A stretch of 9,262 nt of DNA from Cyanobacteria bacterium OH_CFB_184 (GCA_023414155.1 JAEZOG010000027.1:1-9262); one strand, 5' to 3'; shown: positions 1-6,807, counted from the first letter of the stretch. Numbers and translations: made by a program. Notes: generated by a model not told the origin, from the sequence alone.

Positions 1-524
1 TTAAAACTCTTGACACTGACGGTTATAATGCGGTTCAAGTTGGTGTTGTACCAGCAAAAGAAAAGCATTTGACAAAGGCACAAATGGGCCACTTTAATAA
101 AAATAAATTAGAGTGCTTCAGACATCTTCAGGAATTTAAATTAGATAATCCTGAAGAATTCAAGGTTGGTCAAAAAATTGATCTAACCATTTTAGAAGGC
201 ATTCAAAAAGTAGATGTAACAGCTAAGTCAATCGGAAAAGGCTTCCAAGGTACAGTTAAAAGATGGAACTTTTCAAGAGGACCAATGGCACACGGTTCTA
301 AGAACCACAGACAACCCGGTTCTATCGGCGCAGGAACAACTCCTGGTCGCGTAATTAAAGGCAAAAAAATGCCAGGTAACATGGGTAATGAAAAAGTTAC
401 TATTACTAAATTAACAGTAGTTAAAGTTGATAATGACAACAGCCTACTATTAGTAAAAGGTTCTGTTCCAGGACCGGAAGGTAAATTAGTAACAATCGTC
501 CCATCAAGAGTTAAGTGGAACTAA
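1..524 (+). CDS. rplC: 50S ribosomal protein L3, 5'-truncated by window edge
   Basis: L3 is a primary 23S rRNA binder near the peptidyl-transferase centre. The reading frame is already open at base 3 and starts mid-protein with the family signature DGYNAVQVGV, so the gene begins outside the window; roughly 40 N-terminal residues appear to be missing compared with the usual ~205-210. A TTG at 69 could be read as a start but lies inside the conserved protein. Further family motifs are GFQGTVKRWNF, the GPMAHGSKNHRQPGSIG segment that reaches toward the catalytic centre, and TPGRVIKGKKMPGNMGNEKV. The stop is TAA at 522-524, 32 nt before rplD. By the normal order rpsJ (S10) would lie upstream, but this cannot be seen here. 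Confidence 0.97.
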   Translation, partial: KTLDTDGYNAVQVGVVPAKEKHLTKAQMGHFNKNKLECFRHLQEFKLDNPEEFKVGQKIDLTILEGIQKVDVTAKSIGKGFQGTVKRWNFSRGPMAHGSKNHRQPGSIGAGTTPGRVIKGKKMPGNMGNEKVTITKLTVVKVDNDNSLLLVKGSVPGPEGKLVTIVPSRVKWN

Positions 525-556
525 CTCCAAAAAATAATTAATAAGGAAATGAGAAA

Positions 557-1192
557 ATGACAAAAGAAGTTTCAATATTAAGCACAAGCGGAAAACAAGT
601 AGGACAAATCACACTTGATGAAAAAGTCTTTGGAGTTGAACCAAACCTACATATCATGCATATGGCTTTAAGAAGACAATTAAATAACGGTAGAGCTGGC
701 AGCGCTTGCGCTAAAACAAGAGCAGAAGTTGCTGGTGGTGGTAGAAAACCATGGAAACAAAAAGGTACTGGTAGAGCTAGAGCTGGTTCTATTAGATCTC
801 CATTATTCGCCGGCGGTGGTGTAATATTTGGACCAAAACCAAGAGATTATAGTTTCTCTATGCCTCAAAAAGCTAGAAGATTGGCTCTAAGATCTGCTTT
901 ATCTGCTAGAATTGCTGATACAGTTTTAGTAAAAGATTTTTCAGAAATCACAGAACCAAAAACTAAATTAATGGTTTCTACATTAAAAGCGTTAAACGTT
1001 GAAGGCAAAACTCTTATAATAGCTGATGTTAAAGCTGCTGAAAATGCATTTTTAGAATTAGCAACAAGAAATATGCCAAACGTAAGAATTATTTTACCAT
1101 CTAACTTAAACGTAAAAGATTTGTTAGAAGCTGATAAAGTAATCATCACAGAAGCAGCGATAAATGAAATAACTGAGAGGTTATCAAAATAA
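557..1192 (+). CDS. rplD: 50S ribosomal protein L4
   Basis: L4 (211 aa, normal length) folds on 23S rRNA and sends a long basic loop into the constriction of the peptide exit tunnel. The loop is visible at about residues 53-82, with the conserved AGGGRKPWKQKGTGRARAGS and RSPLFAGGGVIFGPKPRDY following. The C-terminal part (TLIIADVKAAENAFLELATR, then LLEADKVIITEAAI) is the typical alpha/beta domain. The ATG at 557 is preceded by an AAGGAA-like Shine-Dalgarno at 543-548. The TAA stop shares its last A with the rplW ATG, so the two genes overlap by one base and are probably translationally coupled. In E. coli L4 represses the S10 operon, but the leader that would show this lies outside the window. 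Confidence 0.98.
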   Translation: MTKEVSILSTSGKQVGQITLDEKVFGVEPNLHIMHMALRRQLNNGRAGSACAKTRAEVAGGGRKPWKQKGTGRARAGSIRSPLFAGGGVIFGPKPRDYSFSMPQKARRLALRSALSARIADTVLVKDFSEITEPKTKLMVSTLKALNVEGKTLIIADVKAAENAFLELATRNMPNVRIILPSNLNVKDLLEADKVIITEAAINEITERLSK

Positions 1193-1500
1193 TGAGTACA
1201 ATGAAACAAAACAAAGAAAGATTATACGATATCTTAAAAAGACCTATGATCACAGAAAAATCAATGACTGCGACATCTTTAGGTCAGTACACTTTTGAAG
1301 TTGTTAAAAATGCTACAAAAGTTGAAATAGCACAAGCTGTAGAATTAGCTTTTCCTGGAAGAAAAGTTAAAAAAGTAAGAACAGTATATATGCCATCTCA
1401 CGAAAAAAGAGTAGGCTATTCGCATGGTAGAACTCAATCTAGTAAGAAAGCTATTGTTACTATTGATGGAGAACCCATAGAAGAACTAATAGGAGCATAA
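1192..1500 (+). CDS. rplW: 50S ribosomal protein L23
   Basis: L23 (102 aa) sits at the rim of the exit tunnel, where it is the docking site for trigger factor and signal recognition particle. The family pattern is clear: [15 protein letters not shown] near the N-terminus, [19 protein letters not shown], then the extended segment [20 protein letters not shown] and the closing strand [10 protein letters not shown]. The start chosen is the ATG overlapping the rplD stop (TAATG), with GAGAGG at 1175-1180 about 11 nt upstream. An in-frame ATG at 1201 is possible but too far from that site. The stop at 1498-1500 is two bases before the rplB start. Confidence 0.97.
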   Translation: MSTMKQNKERLYDILKRPMITEKSMTATSLGQYTFEVVKNATKVEIAQAVELAFPGRKVKKVRTVYMPSHEKRVGYSHGRTQSSKKAIVTIDGEPIEELIGA

Positions 1501-1502
1501 CA

Positions 1503-2330
1503 ATGGGTATTAGAATTATAAATCCAACATCTCCAGGACAAAGAGGAATGACAAAAAGTGATTTTGCTGAAATCACAACATCAACTCCAGAAAAATCATT
1601 ATTAAAACCTCTTAGAAGAAAAGCTGGAAGAAATAATACAGGTAGAATTACTTGTCGTCACAAAGGCGGCGGTCATAAAAAAGCATACCGTATAATTGAT
1701 TTTAAACGTAATAAATTTGGTGTGCCTGCAGTAGTTAAAACTGTTGAGTATGATCCAAACAGAAATGCAAGAATTTCACTAGTAGTTTATGCTGATGGTG
1801 AAAAAAGATATATTTTAACCCCACACGGTTTAAATGTTGGCGATAAAATCGTATCTGGTCCAGAAGCAGAAATTCAAGTCGGTAACGCTGTTCCGTTAGA
1901 ATTGATTCCACTTGGTACAATCATCCACAATATAGAGATGGTACCTGGCCAAGGCGGACAATTAGTTAGAACAGCTGGCGGAAGCGCTCAGTTAATGGCT
2001 AAAGAAGGTAACTACGTAACAATTAAATTACCAAGTTCAGAGATGAGAATGGTAAGAAAAGAATGTTTAGCTACTATCGGCTCGCTTGGTAATGCTGAAT
2101 ATAAAAACATGAAAATCGGTAAAGCTGGTCGTAAACGTCATATGGGCATTAAACCAACTGTTAGAGGGGTTACAATGAACCCGTGCGATCACCCACACGG
2201 TGGTGGTGAAGGAAAAACAGGTCCTGGCGGACACCCAAAAACACCTTGGGGCAAACCAGCACTTGGCAGAAAAACTAGAAAAGTTAACAAAGCTTCTGAC
2301 AAGTACATAGTCAGAAAAAGAAAACGCTAA
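1503..2330 (+). CDS. rplB: 50S ribosomal protein L2
   Basis: L2 (275 aa, full length) is a core 23S rRNA protein needed for subunit association and peptidyl-transferase assembly. The N-terminal region has [16 protein letters not shown] and [21 protein letters not shown], the middle has the SH3-like/OB segments ([46 protein letters not shown]), and the C-terminal extension carries DHPHGGGEG around residues 229-237, which reaches the catalytic centre. It ends with [14 protein letters not shown] and a basic tail. The residue before DHPHGGGEG is Cys228, where I remember Val being common. AGGAG at 1491-1495, inside the end of rplW, sits 7 nt before the ATG. The sequence resembles cyanobacterial L2. 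Confidence 0.99.
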   Translation: MGIRIINPTSPGQRGMTKSDFAEITTSTPEKSLLKPLRRKAGRNNTGRITCRHKGGGHKKAYRIIDFKRNKFGVPAVVKTVEYDPNRNARISLVVYADGEKRYILTPHGLNVGDKIVSGPEAEIQVGNAVPLELIPLGTIIHNIEMVPGQGGQLVRTAGGSAQLMAKEGNYVTIKLPSSEMRMVRKECLATIGSLGNAEYKNMKIGKAGRKRHMGIKPTVRGVTMNPCDHPHGGGEGKTGPGGHPKTPWGKPALGRKTRKVNKASDKYIVRKRKR

Positions 2331-2345
2331 TAAAGGAGATATTTG

Positions 2346-2627
2346 ATGGCTCGTTCACTAAAAAAAGGCCCATATGTACAAGAAGCTCTTCAGTCAAAAA
2401 TTGACAAAATGAATGCAGCTGGAGAGAAAAAAGTAATAAAGACTTGGTCTAGAGCATCTATGATTGTTCCTGATATGTTAGGACATACAATAGCTGTTCA
2501 TAACGGAAAAACACACGTTCCAGTATATTTAACAGAACAAATGGTTGGCCACAGATTAGGCGAATTTGCGCCGACGAGATTATATAGAGGTCACGCTGGT
2601 CAAGATAAAACTGCAAAAAGGAAGTAA
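2346..2627 (+). CDS. rpsS: 30S ribosomal protein S19
   Basis: S19 (93 aa) binds 16S rRNA in the head of the small subunit next to S13 and contacts the bridge to the large subunit. It starts with the invariant [11 protein letters not shown] and contains [44 protein letters not shown] sequence and the closing FAPTR segment. A TTG three bases upstream (2343) is in frame, but the ATG at 2346 matches the conserved N-terminus and lies 7 nt from a good AGGAG at 2334-2338. The stop is three bases before rplV. Confidence 0.98.
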   Translation: MARSLKKGPYVQEALQSKIDKMNAAGEKKVIKTWSRASMIVPDMLGHTIAVHNGKTHVPVYLTEQMVGHRLGEFAPTRLYRGHAGQDKTAKRK

Positions 2628-2630
2628 ACT

Positions 2631-2966
2631 ATGGAAGCTAAGGCAAAACAAACAGATATAAGAATGCCGGCTCGTAAATTACGTAGAGTAATAAACGAAG
2701 TTAGAGGCAAATCAGCAGTAGAAGCAATAAAAATCCTAAAATTTATGCCATACTTTGCAGCTAGAGTTGTAGAAAAAAATCTAACTGCGGCTATAGCTAA
2801 TGCGTCAGAGAAATTTGGCGGCAAAGCTGAAACTTTAAAAGTTTCTGAGATATATGCTGATGAAAGTACTACACTCAAAAGAGGTAAACCAAGAGCTCAA
2901 GGAAGAATCTATAAGAGACTTAGACGTTCATCTCATTTGACAATTAAAGTTACAGAAACAAAATAG
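2631..2966 (+). CDS. rplV: 50S ribosomal protein L22
   Basis: L22 (111 aa) contacts all domains of 23S rRNA and, with L4, forms the constriction of the exit tunnel; mutations in its hairpin are known to affect macrolide binding. Visible are RMPARKLRRVINEVRGKS at the N-terminus, AIKILKFMPYFAARVVEKNL in the helical core, and the extended beta-hairpin with LKRGKPRAQGRIYKRLRRSS and THL-like SHLTIKV at the end. An AAAAGGAAG Shine-Dalgarno overlaps the rpsS stop. The TAG stop at 2964-2966 is itself the first part of the AGGAGG of rpsC. Confidence 0.98.
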   Translation: MEAKAKQTDIRMPARKLRRVINEVRGKSAVEAIKILKFMPYFAARVVEKNLTAAIANASEKFGGKAETLKVSEIYADESTTLKRGKPRAQGRIYKRLRRSSHLTIKVTETK

Positions 2967-2970
2967 GAGG
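2964..2970 (+). promoter_or_regulatory. TAGGAGG: rplV stop fused with strong rpsC Shine-Dalgarno
   Basis: The rplV stop codon TAG overlaps a full AGGAGG (2965-2970) placed 8 nt before the TTG start of rpsC. This is the strongest ribosome binding site in the window and fits a gene that lacks an ATG. It fixes the S3 start at 2979 and suggests that ribosomes finishing L22 help to start S3. Confidence 0.85.
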
Positions 2971-2978
2971 CTATAACT

Positions 2979-3722
2979 TTGGGACAGAAGACACATCCAA
3001 CCGGATTTAGAGTAGGAATTATACAACCCTGGTTAAGCACCTGGTTTGCTAAAAAGAATTATCCTGAATTCTTGGCAGAAGATGCAAAAATCAGAAAGTT
3101 TATAAAAAAGAAATTATATACAGCTGGTATTTCAAGAATATTGATCGCCAGAAAAGCTCAAAATGTAGTAGTAACTGTTGTTACAGCTAAGCCTGGTATC
3201 GTAGTAGGCCGTGGCGGACAAGGTATCGAAGAATTAAGAGCTGCTGTTTCTAAATTAATTAACAAAACAGTTTCAATCGATGTAGTTGAAGTTGCAAGAA
3301 TAGATGCTGATGCTCAACTTGTTGCAGAATCAATTGCATTACAACTTGAAAAACGTATCGCATTTAGAAGAGCTATGAAACAAGCTATTCAAAGAACAAT
3401 GAGATCAGGCGTTCAAGGTATAAAAATTATGGTATCAGGAAGATTGGGCGGAGCTGAAATCGCTAGATCTGAATGGGTTAAAGAAGGAAGAATACCTCTT
3501 CAAACTTTAAGAGCAGATGTTGACTATGGTTTTACTGAAGCAGATACAATGATGGGTAAAATCGGCGTTAAAGTTTGGGTTTTCAAAGGCAACTTAATGC
3601 CAGGTGAAACTGCAGATCAAAACATCAAATTCAAAAAACCTTCAAATGCTAACAGCGAAGAAAAACCAGTTGGCAGAAGAAAACAAAAAAGAGGCGCTCA
3701 AGCCCAAACTGAAGAAAATTAA
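2979..3722 (+). CDS. rpsC: 30S ribosomal protein S3 (TTG start)
   Basis: S3 (247 aa) is in the small-subunit head at the mRNA entry tunnel, where it binds 16S rRNA and has helicase function together with S4 and S5. The start is TTG at 2979: translation from there gives the conserved [14 protein letters not shown], and no ATG exists nearby. The KH domain has its GXXG loop as VVGRGGQGI (GRGG about 77-80). The C-terminal domain carries [31 protein letters not shown] and GVKVWVFKG. The last ~35 residues are a low-complexity Lys/Glu/Gln-rich tail, which varies in this family. The N-terminal half resembles cyanobacterial S3. Confidence 0.98.
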   Translation: MGQKTHPTGFRVGIIQPWLSTWFAKKNYPEFLAEDAKIRKFIKKKLYTAGISRILIARKAQNVVVTVVTAKPGIVVGRGGQGIEELRAAVSKLINKTVSIDVVEVARIDADAQLVAESIALQLEKRIAFRRAMKQAIQRTMRSGVQGIKIMVSGRLGGAEIARSEWVKEGRIPLQTLRADVDYGFTEADTMMGKIGVKVWVFKGNLMPGETADQNIKFKKPSNANSEEKPVGRRKQKRGAQAQTEEN

Positions 3723-3754
3723 TAGTAAATAACAATTAGGAGCGAAAAACAACA

Positions 3755-4159
3755 ATGTTAATGCCCAAAAAAACAAAATATCGTAAAAAGATGAAAGGAA
3801 GAATGAATGGTTCTGAGACCAGAGGTACAGAACTTGAATTCGGAAGCTTCGGTTTACAAGCTTGTGACCCAGCATGGATAACAAGCAGACAGATTGAGGC
3901 TGCTAGAAGAGCAATGACACGTCAAATTAAAAGAGGCGGGAACGTTTGGATTAAAATATTCCCAGATAAACCGATTACTGCAAAACCTGCTGAAACTCGT
4001 ATGGGTAAAGGTAAAGGAAGCCCAGAGTATTGGGTAGCTGTAGTTAAGCCGGGTAGAATCCTTTTTGAATTAGAATATTCTCAAAGAGAAACTGCTATTG
4101 AAGCACTTCAATTAGCTGCTCAAAAACTTCCTATCAAAGTAAAAATTGTTGAGAAATAG
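3755..4159 (+). CDS. rplP: 50S ribosomal protein L16
   Basis: L16 (134 aa) binds near the A-site tRNA elbow and helps to organise the peptidyl-transferase centre. Family features are [17 protein letters not shown] at the N-terminus, a [20 protein letters not shown] helix, [20 protein letters not shown], and [20 protein letters not shown]. The ATG at 3755 was chosen over the ATG at 3761 because MLMPK is a common form of this family and AGGAG at 3738-3742 is 12 nt from the first but 18 nt from the second. A 32-nt AT-rich spacer separates it from rpsC. The TAG stop overlaps the rpmC Shine-Dalgarno. Confidence 0.98.
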   Translation: MLMPKKTKYRKKMKGRMNGSETRGTELEFGSFGLQACDPAWITSRQIEAARRAMTRQIKRGGNVWIKIFPDKPITAKPAETRMGKGKGSPEYWVAVVKPGRILFELEYSQRETAIEALQLAAQKLPIKVKIVEK

Positions 4160-4169
4160 GTGGTAGACA

Positions 4170-4361
4170 ATGAAATTACAAGAAATGAGAGAAAAAACAG
4201 TAGATGAGCTTAATGAAGCGATAGTTGATTTTAAAAAACAATTATTTGATTTAAGAGTTCAAAAGTCATTACACAAACTTGAGAACACTGCTCAAATAGG
4301 TCAATTAAAAGTTAAAATCGCTCAAGCGAAAACTGTTATCAAAGAAAAATCAAGTAAATAA
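4170..4361 (+). CDS. rpmC: 50S ribosomal protein L29
   Basis: L29 (63 aa, typical) is a small two-helix protein beside L23 at the exit tunnel opening. The pattern [18 protein letters not shown], then [20 protein letters not shown] and a charged C-terminal helix is diagnostic. AGGTGG at 4158-4163 overlaps the rplP stop, 6 nt before the ATG. Confidence 0.95.
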   Translation: MKLQEMREKTVDELNEAIVDFKKQLFDLRVQKSLHKLENTAQIGQLKVKIAQAKTVIKEKSSK

Positions 4362-4381
4362 TTAAAGAGGTTATAGAAAAC

Positions 4382-4627
4382 ATGCCTAAGAAAGAAAAAC
4401 AAGGTGTTGTGGTAAGCAACAAAATGGACAGAACAGCAGTAGTCCTTGTTGCTGAATATGATCAACATCCTAAGTATAAAAAAATTATGGAAACAACTAA
4501 AAAATATAAAGCACATGATGCTGAAAATATTTGTCAAGAAGGTGATGTTGTTAAGATTATCGAATCAAAACCGATATCTGGCAGTAAACGTTGGCAAGTT
4601 GCTTCAATAGTTACAAAAGCTAAGTAA
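4382..4627 (+). CDS. rpsQ: 30S ribosomal protein S17
   Basis: S17 (81 aa) is an OB-fold primary 16S rRNA binder in the body of the 30S subunit. Visible are [18 protein letters not shown], the [18 protein letters not shown] segment, the [19 protein letters not shown] turn that is the family signature, and a short basic end. AGAGG at 4366-4370 lies 11 nt before the ATG. It follows rpmC by 20 nt in the usual order. Confidence 0.97.
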   Translation: MPKKEKQGVVVSNKMDRTAVVLVAEYDQHPKYKKIMETTKKYKAHDAENICQEGDVVKIIESKPISGSKRWQVASIVTKAK

Positions 4628-4635
4628 TTAGACTA

Positions 4636-4650
4636 AGTTTAAGTTAAACT
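4636..4650 (+). other. Small inverted repeat in the rpsQ-rplN spacer
   Basis: AGTTTA and TAAACT flank a 3-nt centre, AGT. As RNA this is a 6-bp, mostly A-U hairpin, too weak to be a terminator and without a T-run. It occupies the 40-nt spacer just before the rplN Shine-Dalgarno (AAGGA at 4654-4658). It may be chance in AT-rich DNA. Confidence 0.3.
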
Positions 4651-4667
4651 CCAAAGGAAGAAGTAAG

Positions 4668-5036
4668 ATGATACAACAGGAAAGTAGATTACAAGTAGCA
4701 GACAATACAGGAGCGAAAGAGCTTTTATGTATTCGTGTACTTGGAAGTTCTAACAAAAAATATGCACACGTTGGTGATGTAATAGTAGCAACTGTTAAAG
4801 ACGCTACACCAAACATGGCAGTCAAAAAGTCTGATGTTGTTAAAGCCGTCGTTGTCAGAACAAAAGCTGACATTAAAAGAGAAGATGGTTCAGTTATCAG
4901 ATTCGATGAAAACGCTGCAGTTATTATCAATAAGGATGGCAACCCAAGAGGAACCCGTGTATTCGGACCAGTTGCCCGTGAGTTAAGAGAAAAAAATTAT
5001 ATGAAAATCATCTCTCTTGCTCCAGAGGTAATTTAG
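4668..5036 (+). CDS. rplN: 50S ribosomal protein L14
   Basis: L14 (122 aa, exact family length) is a beta-barrel protein at the subunit interface, contacting 16S rRNA and L19, and is the site where the silencing factor RsfS binds. Motifs are [60 protein letters not shown], and [17 protein letters not shown]. The ATG at 4668 has AAGGA 9 nt upstream. Its TAG stop begins the AGGAGAG Shine-Dalgarno of rplX. Confidence 0.98.
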   Translation: MIQQESRLQVADNTGAKELLCIRVLGSSNKKYAHVGDVIVATVKDATPNMAVKKSDVVKAVVVRTKADIKREDGSVIRFDENAAVIINKDGNPRGTRVFGPVARELREKNYMKIISLAPEVI

Positions 5037-5046
5037 GAGAGATACG

Positions 5047-5397
5047 ATGAGAAGAACACAAAAAAAAGTAGAACCACATAATTTACATGTTAAAACCGGT
5101 GATAAAGTAGTAGTAGTTGCTGGTAAAGACAAAGGTAAAGTGGGTAACGTAAAAGAAGTTATCACTTCAGTCAATAAAGTTATTGTTGAAGGTGCTAACA
5201 TGATAACAAAAGCTGTAAAGCCTAATCCAATGGCTGGCGTACAAGGCGGACTTATTAAGATGGAAGCAGCAATGGATTCATCAAAAGTTATGCTATATTG
5301 CCCGGCTTGTGAAAAAGCAACCCGCATTAAACATGACATGGCTGGCGATAAAAAAGTTCGTGTTTGTAAAAAATGTGGCGAACAAATTGACGTATAG
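5047..5397 (+). CDS. rplX: 50S ribosomal protein L24, zinc-ribbon type
   Basis: L24 (116 aa) is an assembly-initiating 23S rRNA protein near the exit tunnel. The KOW segment is at about residues 15-45 (KTGDKVVVVAGKDKGKVG), followed by VEGANMITKAVKPNPM. The C-terminal part has Cys85, Cys88, Cys107 and Cys110 (CPAC and CKKC), the four-cysteine ribbon that many bacterial L24 proteins keep and E. coli lacks. The start has AGGAG at 5035-5039, 7 nt upstream and overlapping the rplN stop. Confidence 0.97.
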   Translation: MRRTQKKVEPHNLHVKTGDKVVVVAGKDKGKVGNVKEVITSVNKVIVEGANMITKAVKPNPMAGVQGGLIKMEAAMDSSKVMLYCPACEKATRIKHDMAGDKKVRVCKKCGEQIDV

Positions 5398-5403
5398 GTA
5401 TGG

Positions 5404-5446
5404 ACATCTTATTTTCGTTGTAAAATGAAGATGTATTCTACGAAAA
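5404..5446 (+). promoter_or_regulatory. Structured rplX-rplE spacer with two mutually exclusive helices
   Basis: The first helix pairs 5404-5415 (ACATCTTATTTT) with 5422-5434 (AAAATGAAGATGT): 12 bp with one bulged G at 5427 and a 6-nt loop CGTTGT. The second pairs TTTTCGT (5412-5418) with ACGAAAA (5440-5446), which runs into the rplE Shine-Dalgarno AAAGGA at 5444-5449. They share bases, so only one can form at a time. In E. coli the binding site of the repressor S8 is at this same gene junction; I see no clear copy of that rRNA-like site here, so the regulator is unknown. There is no T-run, so this is not a terminator. Confidence 0.45.
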
Positions 5447-5456
5447 GGAAAGAAAA

Positions 5457-6005
5457 ATGACATTAACTAAAAATTTAAGAAAAAAATATCAAGAAGACGT
5501 AAAGAAAGCTCTAAAAGAGCAATTCAAATACGAAAATGATCATCAAGTACCAGCTTTAAACAAACTTGTTATAAACATGGGTGTTGGTGAAGCATCTAAA
5601 AACTCAAAATTAGCAGAAACAATTGTTAAACAATTAACAAAAATTTCTGGTCAAAAAGCAGTAGCTACAAAAGCTAAAAAATCTATCGCTTCATATAAAT
5701 TAAGAGAAGGTATGCCGGTTGGTTGTATGGTTACTCTTAGAGGCGAGAGAATGTATGACTTTTTACAAAAACTAATTTGTGTAGTTCTACCAAGAATTCG
5801 TGACTTTAGAGGTATCAGTGCTAAAAGTTTCGACGGTAGAGGTAACTATACATTAGGACTTAAAGAACAATCATTATTCCCTGAAATTTCATATGATGAA
5901 ATCGATACAGTTTTAGGGATGAATATTTCAATAATTACAACAGCTAACACAGACGAAGAAGCAAGAGCTCTATTAAAAGAGCTTGGAATGCCTTTTAAAA
6001 AGTAA
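5457..6005 (+). CDS. rplE: 50S ribosomal protein L5
   Basis: L5 (182 aa) is one of the 5S rRNA-binding proteins and forms part of the central protuberance, touching P-site tRNA and S13. Motifs are [38 protein letters not shown], a [21 protein letters not shown] segment, [27 protein letters not shown], and [15 protein letters not shown] near the C-terminus. The ATG at 5457 is preceded by AAAGGA at 5444-5449. The 59-nt spacer upstream holds a hairpin, unlike the short spacers before earlier genes. Confidence 0.98.
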   Translation: MTLTKNLRKKYQEDVKKALKEQFKYENDHQVPALNKLVINMGVGEASKNSKLAETIVKQLTKISGQKAVATKAKKSIASYKLREGMPVGCMVTLRGERMYDFLQKLICVVLPRIRDFRGISAKSFDGRGNYTLGLKEQSLFPEISYDEIDTVLGMNISIITTANTDEEARALLKELGMPFKK

Positions 6006-6020
6006 TAAAGGAGTTAAAAC

Positions 6021-6227
6021 GTGGCAAATAAAGCAATGATCAATAAAGAGGCCAAAAGAGCTGAACTCGCTGCTCAAGGAAAATATCCTAGAGTAAGATT
6101 GCATAACAGATGCTCAATTTGTGGAAGACCACACGGTTTTCACAGAGATTTCGGTTTATGCAGAATCCATTTAAGAGAGATGGCTCACAGAGGACTTTTG
6201 CCAGGTGTAGTTAAAGCTAGTTGGTAA
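6021..6227 (+). CDS. rpsN: 30S ribosomal protein S14, zinc type with a Cys-Cys-Cys-His set (GTG start)
   Basis: S14 (68 aa) is in the small-subunit head, packed against S3 and S10. The short length and [13 protein letters not shown] motif are of the zinc-binding kind (often called type Z). The four-ligand spacing is kept, but the residues are Cys31, Cys34, Cys47 and His50 ([10 protein letters not shown]), where the usual last ligand is Cys (CRIC). The N-terminus is about 7 residues longer than the common 61-aa form. The C-terminal [18 protein letters not shown] resembles the non-zinc S14 of cyanobacteria and chloroplasts. The start is GTG at 6021, 7 nt after AAAGGAG (6007-6013); an ATG at 6036 lacks such a site. 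The TAA stop is followed by a second TAA. Confidence 0.95.
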   Translation: MANKAMINKEAKRAELAAQGKYPRVRLHNRCSICGRPHGFHRDFGLCRIHLREMAHRGLLPGVVKASW

Positions 6228-6240
6228 TAAGTTTTAAACT

Positions 6241-6267
6241 TTGAAATCAATAAACTTTCGCTATACT
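6241..6267 (+). promoter_or_regulatory. Weak candidate internal promoter upstream of rpsH
   Basis: TTGAAA (6241-6246) and TATACT (6262-6267) resemble sigma-70-type -35 and -10 boxes, but the 15-nt spacing is shorter than the normal 16-18. They lie in the 95-nt spacer between rpsN and rpsH, the longest inside the cluster, so an internal promoter is plausible. In AT-rich DNA such matches occur often by chance. Confidence 0.25.
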
Positions 6268-6292
6268 GCTAGAATATTTTAGTAAGTAGATA

Positions 6293-6304
6293 GGGATTTT
6301 TCCC
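6293..6304 (+). other. Short GGGA-TTTT-TCCC hairpin before rpsH
   Basis: GGGA and TCCC are separated by four T and sit 6 nt before the rpsH Shine-Dalgarno (AAAGGA at 6310-6315). It is only a 4-bp stem, but the GC pairs stand out in this AT-rich spacer. It could place the ribosome site at the foot of a hairpin. No T-run follows, so it is not a terminator. Confidence 0.3.
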
Positions 6305-6322
6305 GAAGAAAAGGAATATAAA

Positions 6323-6718
6323 ATGAATACAGATCCAATAGCAGATATGCTAACAAGAATCAGAAACGCTAATACAGTTTCTCACAAAGAAGTCGAAATG
6401 CCATCTTCAAAATTAAAAGTAGAATTGGCTAAATTATTAAAAGAAGAAGGTTACATTAATTCTTACGCAGTTGTAGAAAACGGACCTTTCAAATCATTAA
6501 AAGTAGAACTTAAATATGATGAAAAATCTAAACCGGTTATTTCTAACTTAAAAAGAATTTCTAAACCTGGTTTAAGAAATTATTGTAAATCAAAAAAATT
6601 ACCACAGGTTTTAGGCGGTATGGGTATTGCTATCGTTTCAACTAGCAAAGGTCTATTAACAGACAGAAAAGCTAGAAAAGAAAACGTAGGCGGCGAAATA
6701 CTTTGCTACATCTGGTAG
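6323..6718 (+). CDS. rpsH: 30S ribosomal protein S8
   Basis: S8 (131 aa) binds helix 21 of 16S rRNA, is essential for assembly of the 30S platform, and in E. coli represses the spc operon by binding its mRNA. Family motifs are the N-terminal [57 protein letters not shown] and the closing [20 protein letters not shown] with GGEILCYIW at the extreme end. The ATG is 7 nt after AAGGA. The 95-nt upstream spacer and the 89-nt downstream spacer are the two widest in the cluster. Confidence 0.98.
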   Translation: MNTDPIADMLTRIRNANTVSHKEVEMPSSKLKVELAKLLKEEGYINSYAVVENGPFKSLKVELKYDEKSKPVISNLKRISKPGLRNYCKSKKLPQVLGGMGIAIVSTSKGLLTDRKARKENVGGEILCYIW

Positions 6719-6733
6719 TAATATATAAGTTAA

Positions 6734-6790
6734 AATTATCAGCAGAGGATAATTGGTAGAAAACCTCTGAAAATATTGAGAGATATACCA
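6734..6790 (+). promoter_or_regulatory. Structured rplF leader: competing hairpins and possible pseudoknot
   Basis: Hairpin A pairs AATTATC (6734-6740) with GATAATT (6748-6754), 7 bp with a 7-nt loop. Hairpin B pairs CAGAGG (6743-6748) with CCTCTG (6764-6769), 6 bp with four GC pairs and a 15-nt loop. A and B share G6748 and overlap in space, so they compete. When B forms, its loop exposes TGGTA (6754-6758), which complements TACCA (6786-6790), just before the rplF Shine-Dalgarno AAGGAG (6794-6799). That would be an H-type pseudoknot reaching the ribosome site. No family with this layout is known to me at this position; the structure is drawn by eye from complementarity only. Confidence 0.4.
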
Positions 6791-6807
6791 CAAAAGGAGA
6801 TAAATAA

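Noticed and set aside
69..71. TTG as the start of rplC
   Set aside because: The same frame is open from base 3 and upstream codons spell conserved L3 sequence (DGYNAVQVG), so the gene is simply cut by the window edge.
2343..2345. TTG as the start of rpsS
   Set aside because: The next codon is ATG and gives the invariant [10 protein letters not shown]-terminus at ideal distance from AGGAG.
203..5339. Several minus-strand open frames of 60-118 codons opposite ribosomal genes
   Set aside because: All are antisense to conserved genes, have no ribosome sites or recognisable domains, and arise from codon bias in AT-rich genes.
6243..6270. Copy of the S8-binding site of 16S rRNA before rpsH (TGAAATC followed by CTGC)
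   Set aside because: These short words occur in 16S helix 21, but the flanks here do not pair to form the helix, so the resemblance is probably chance.
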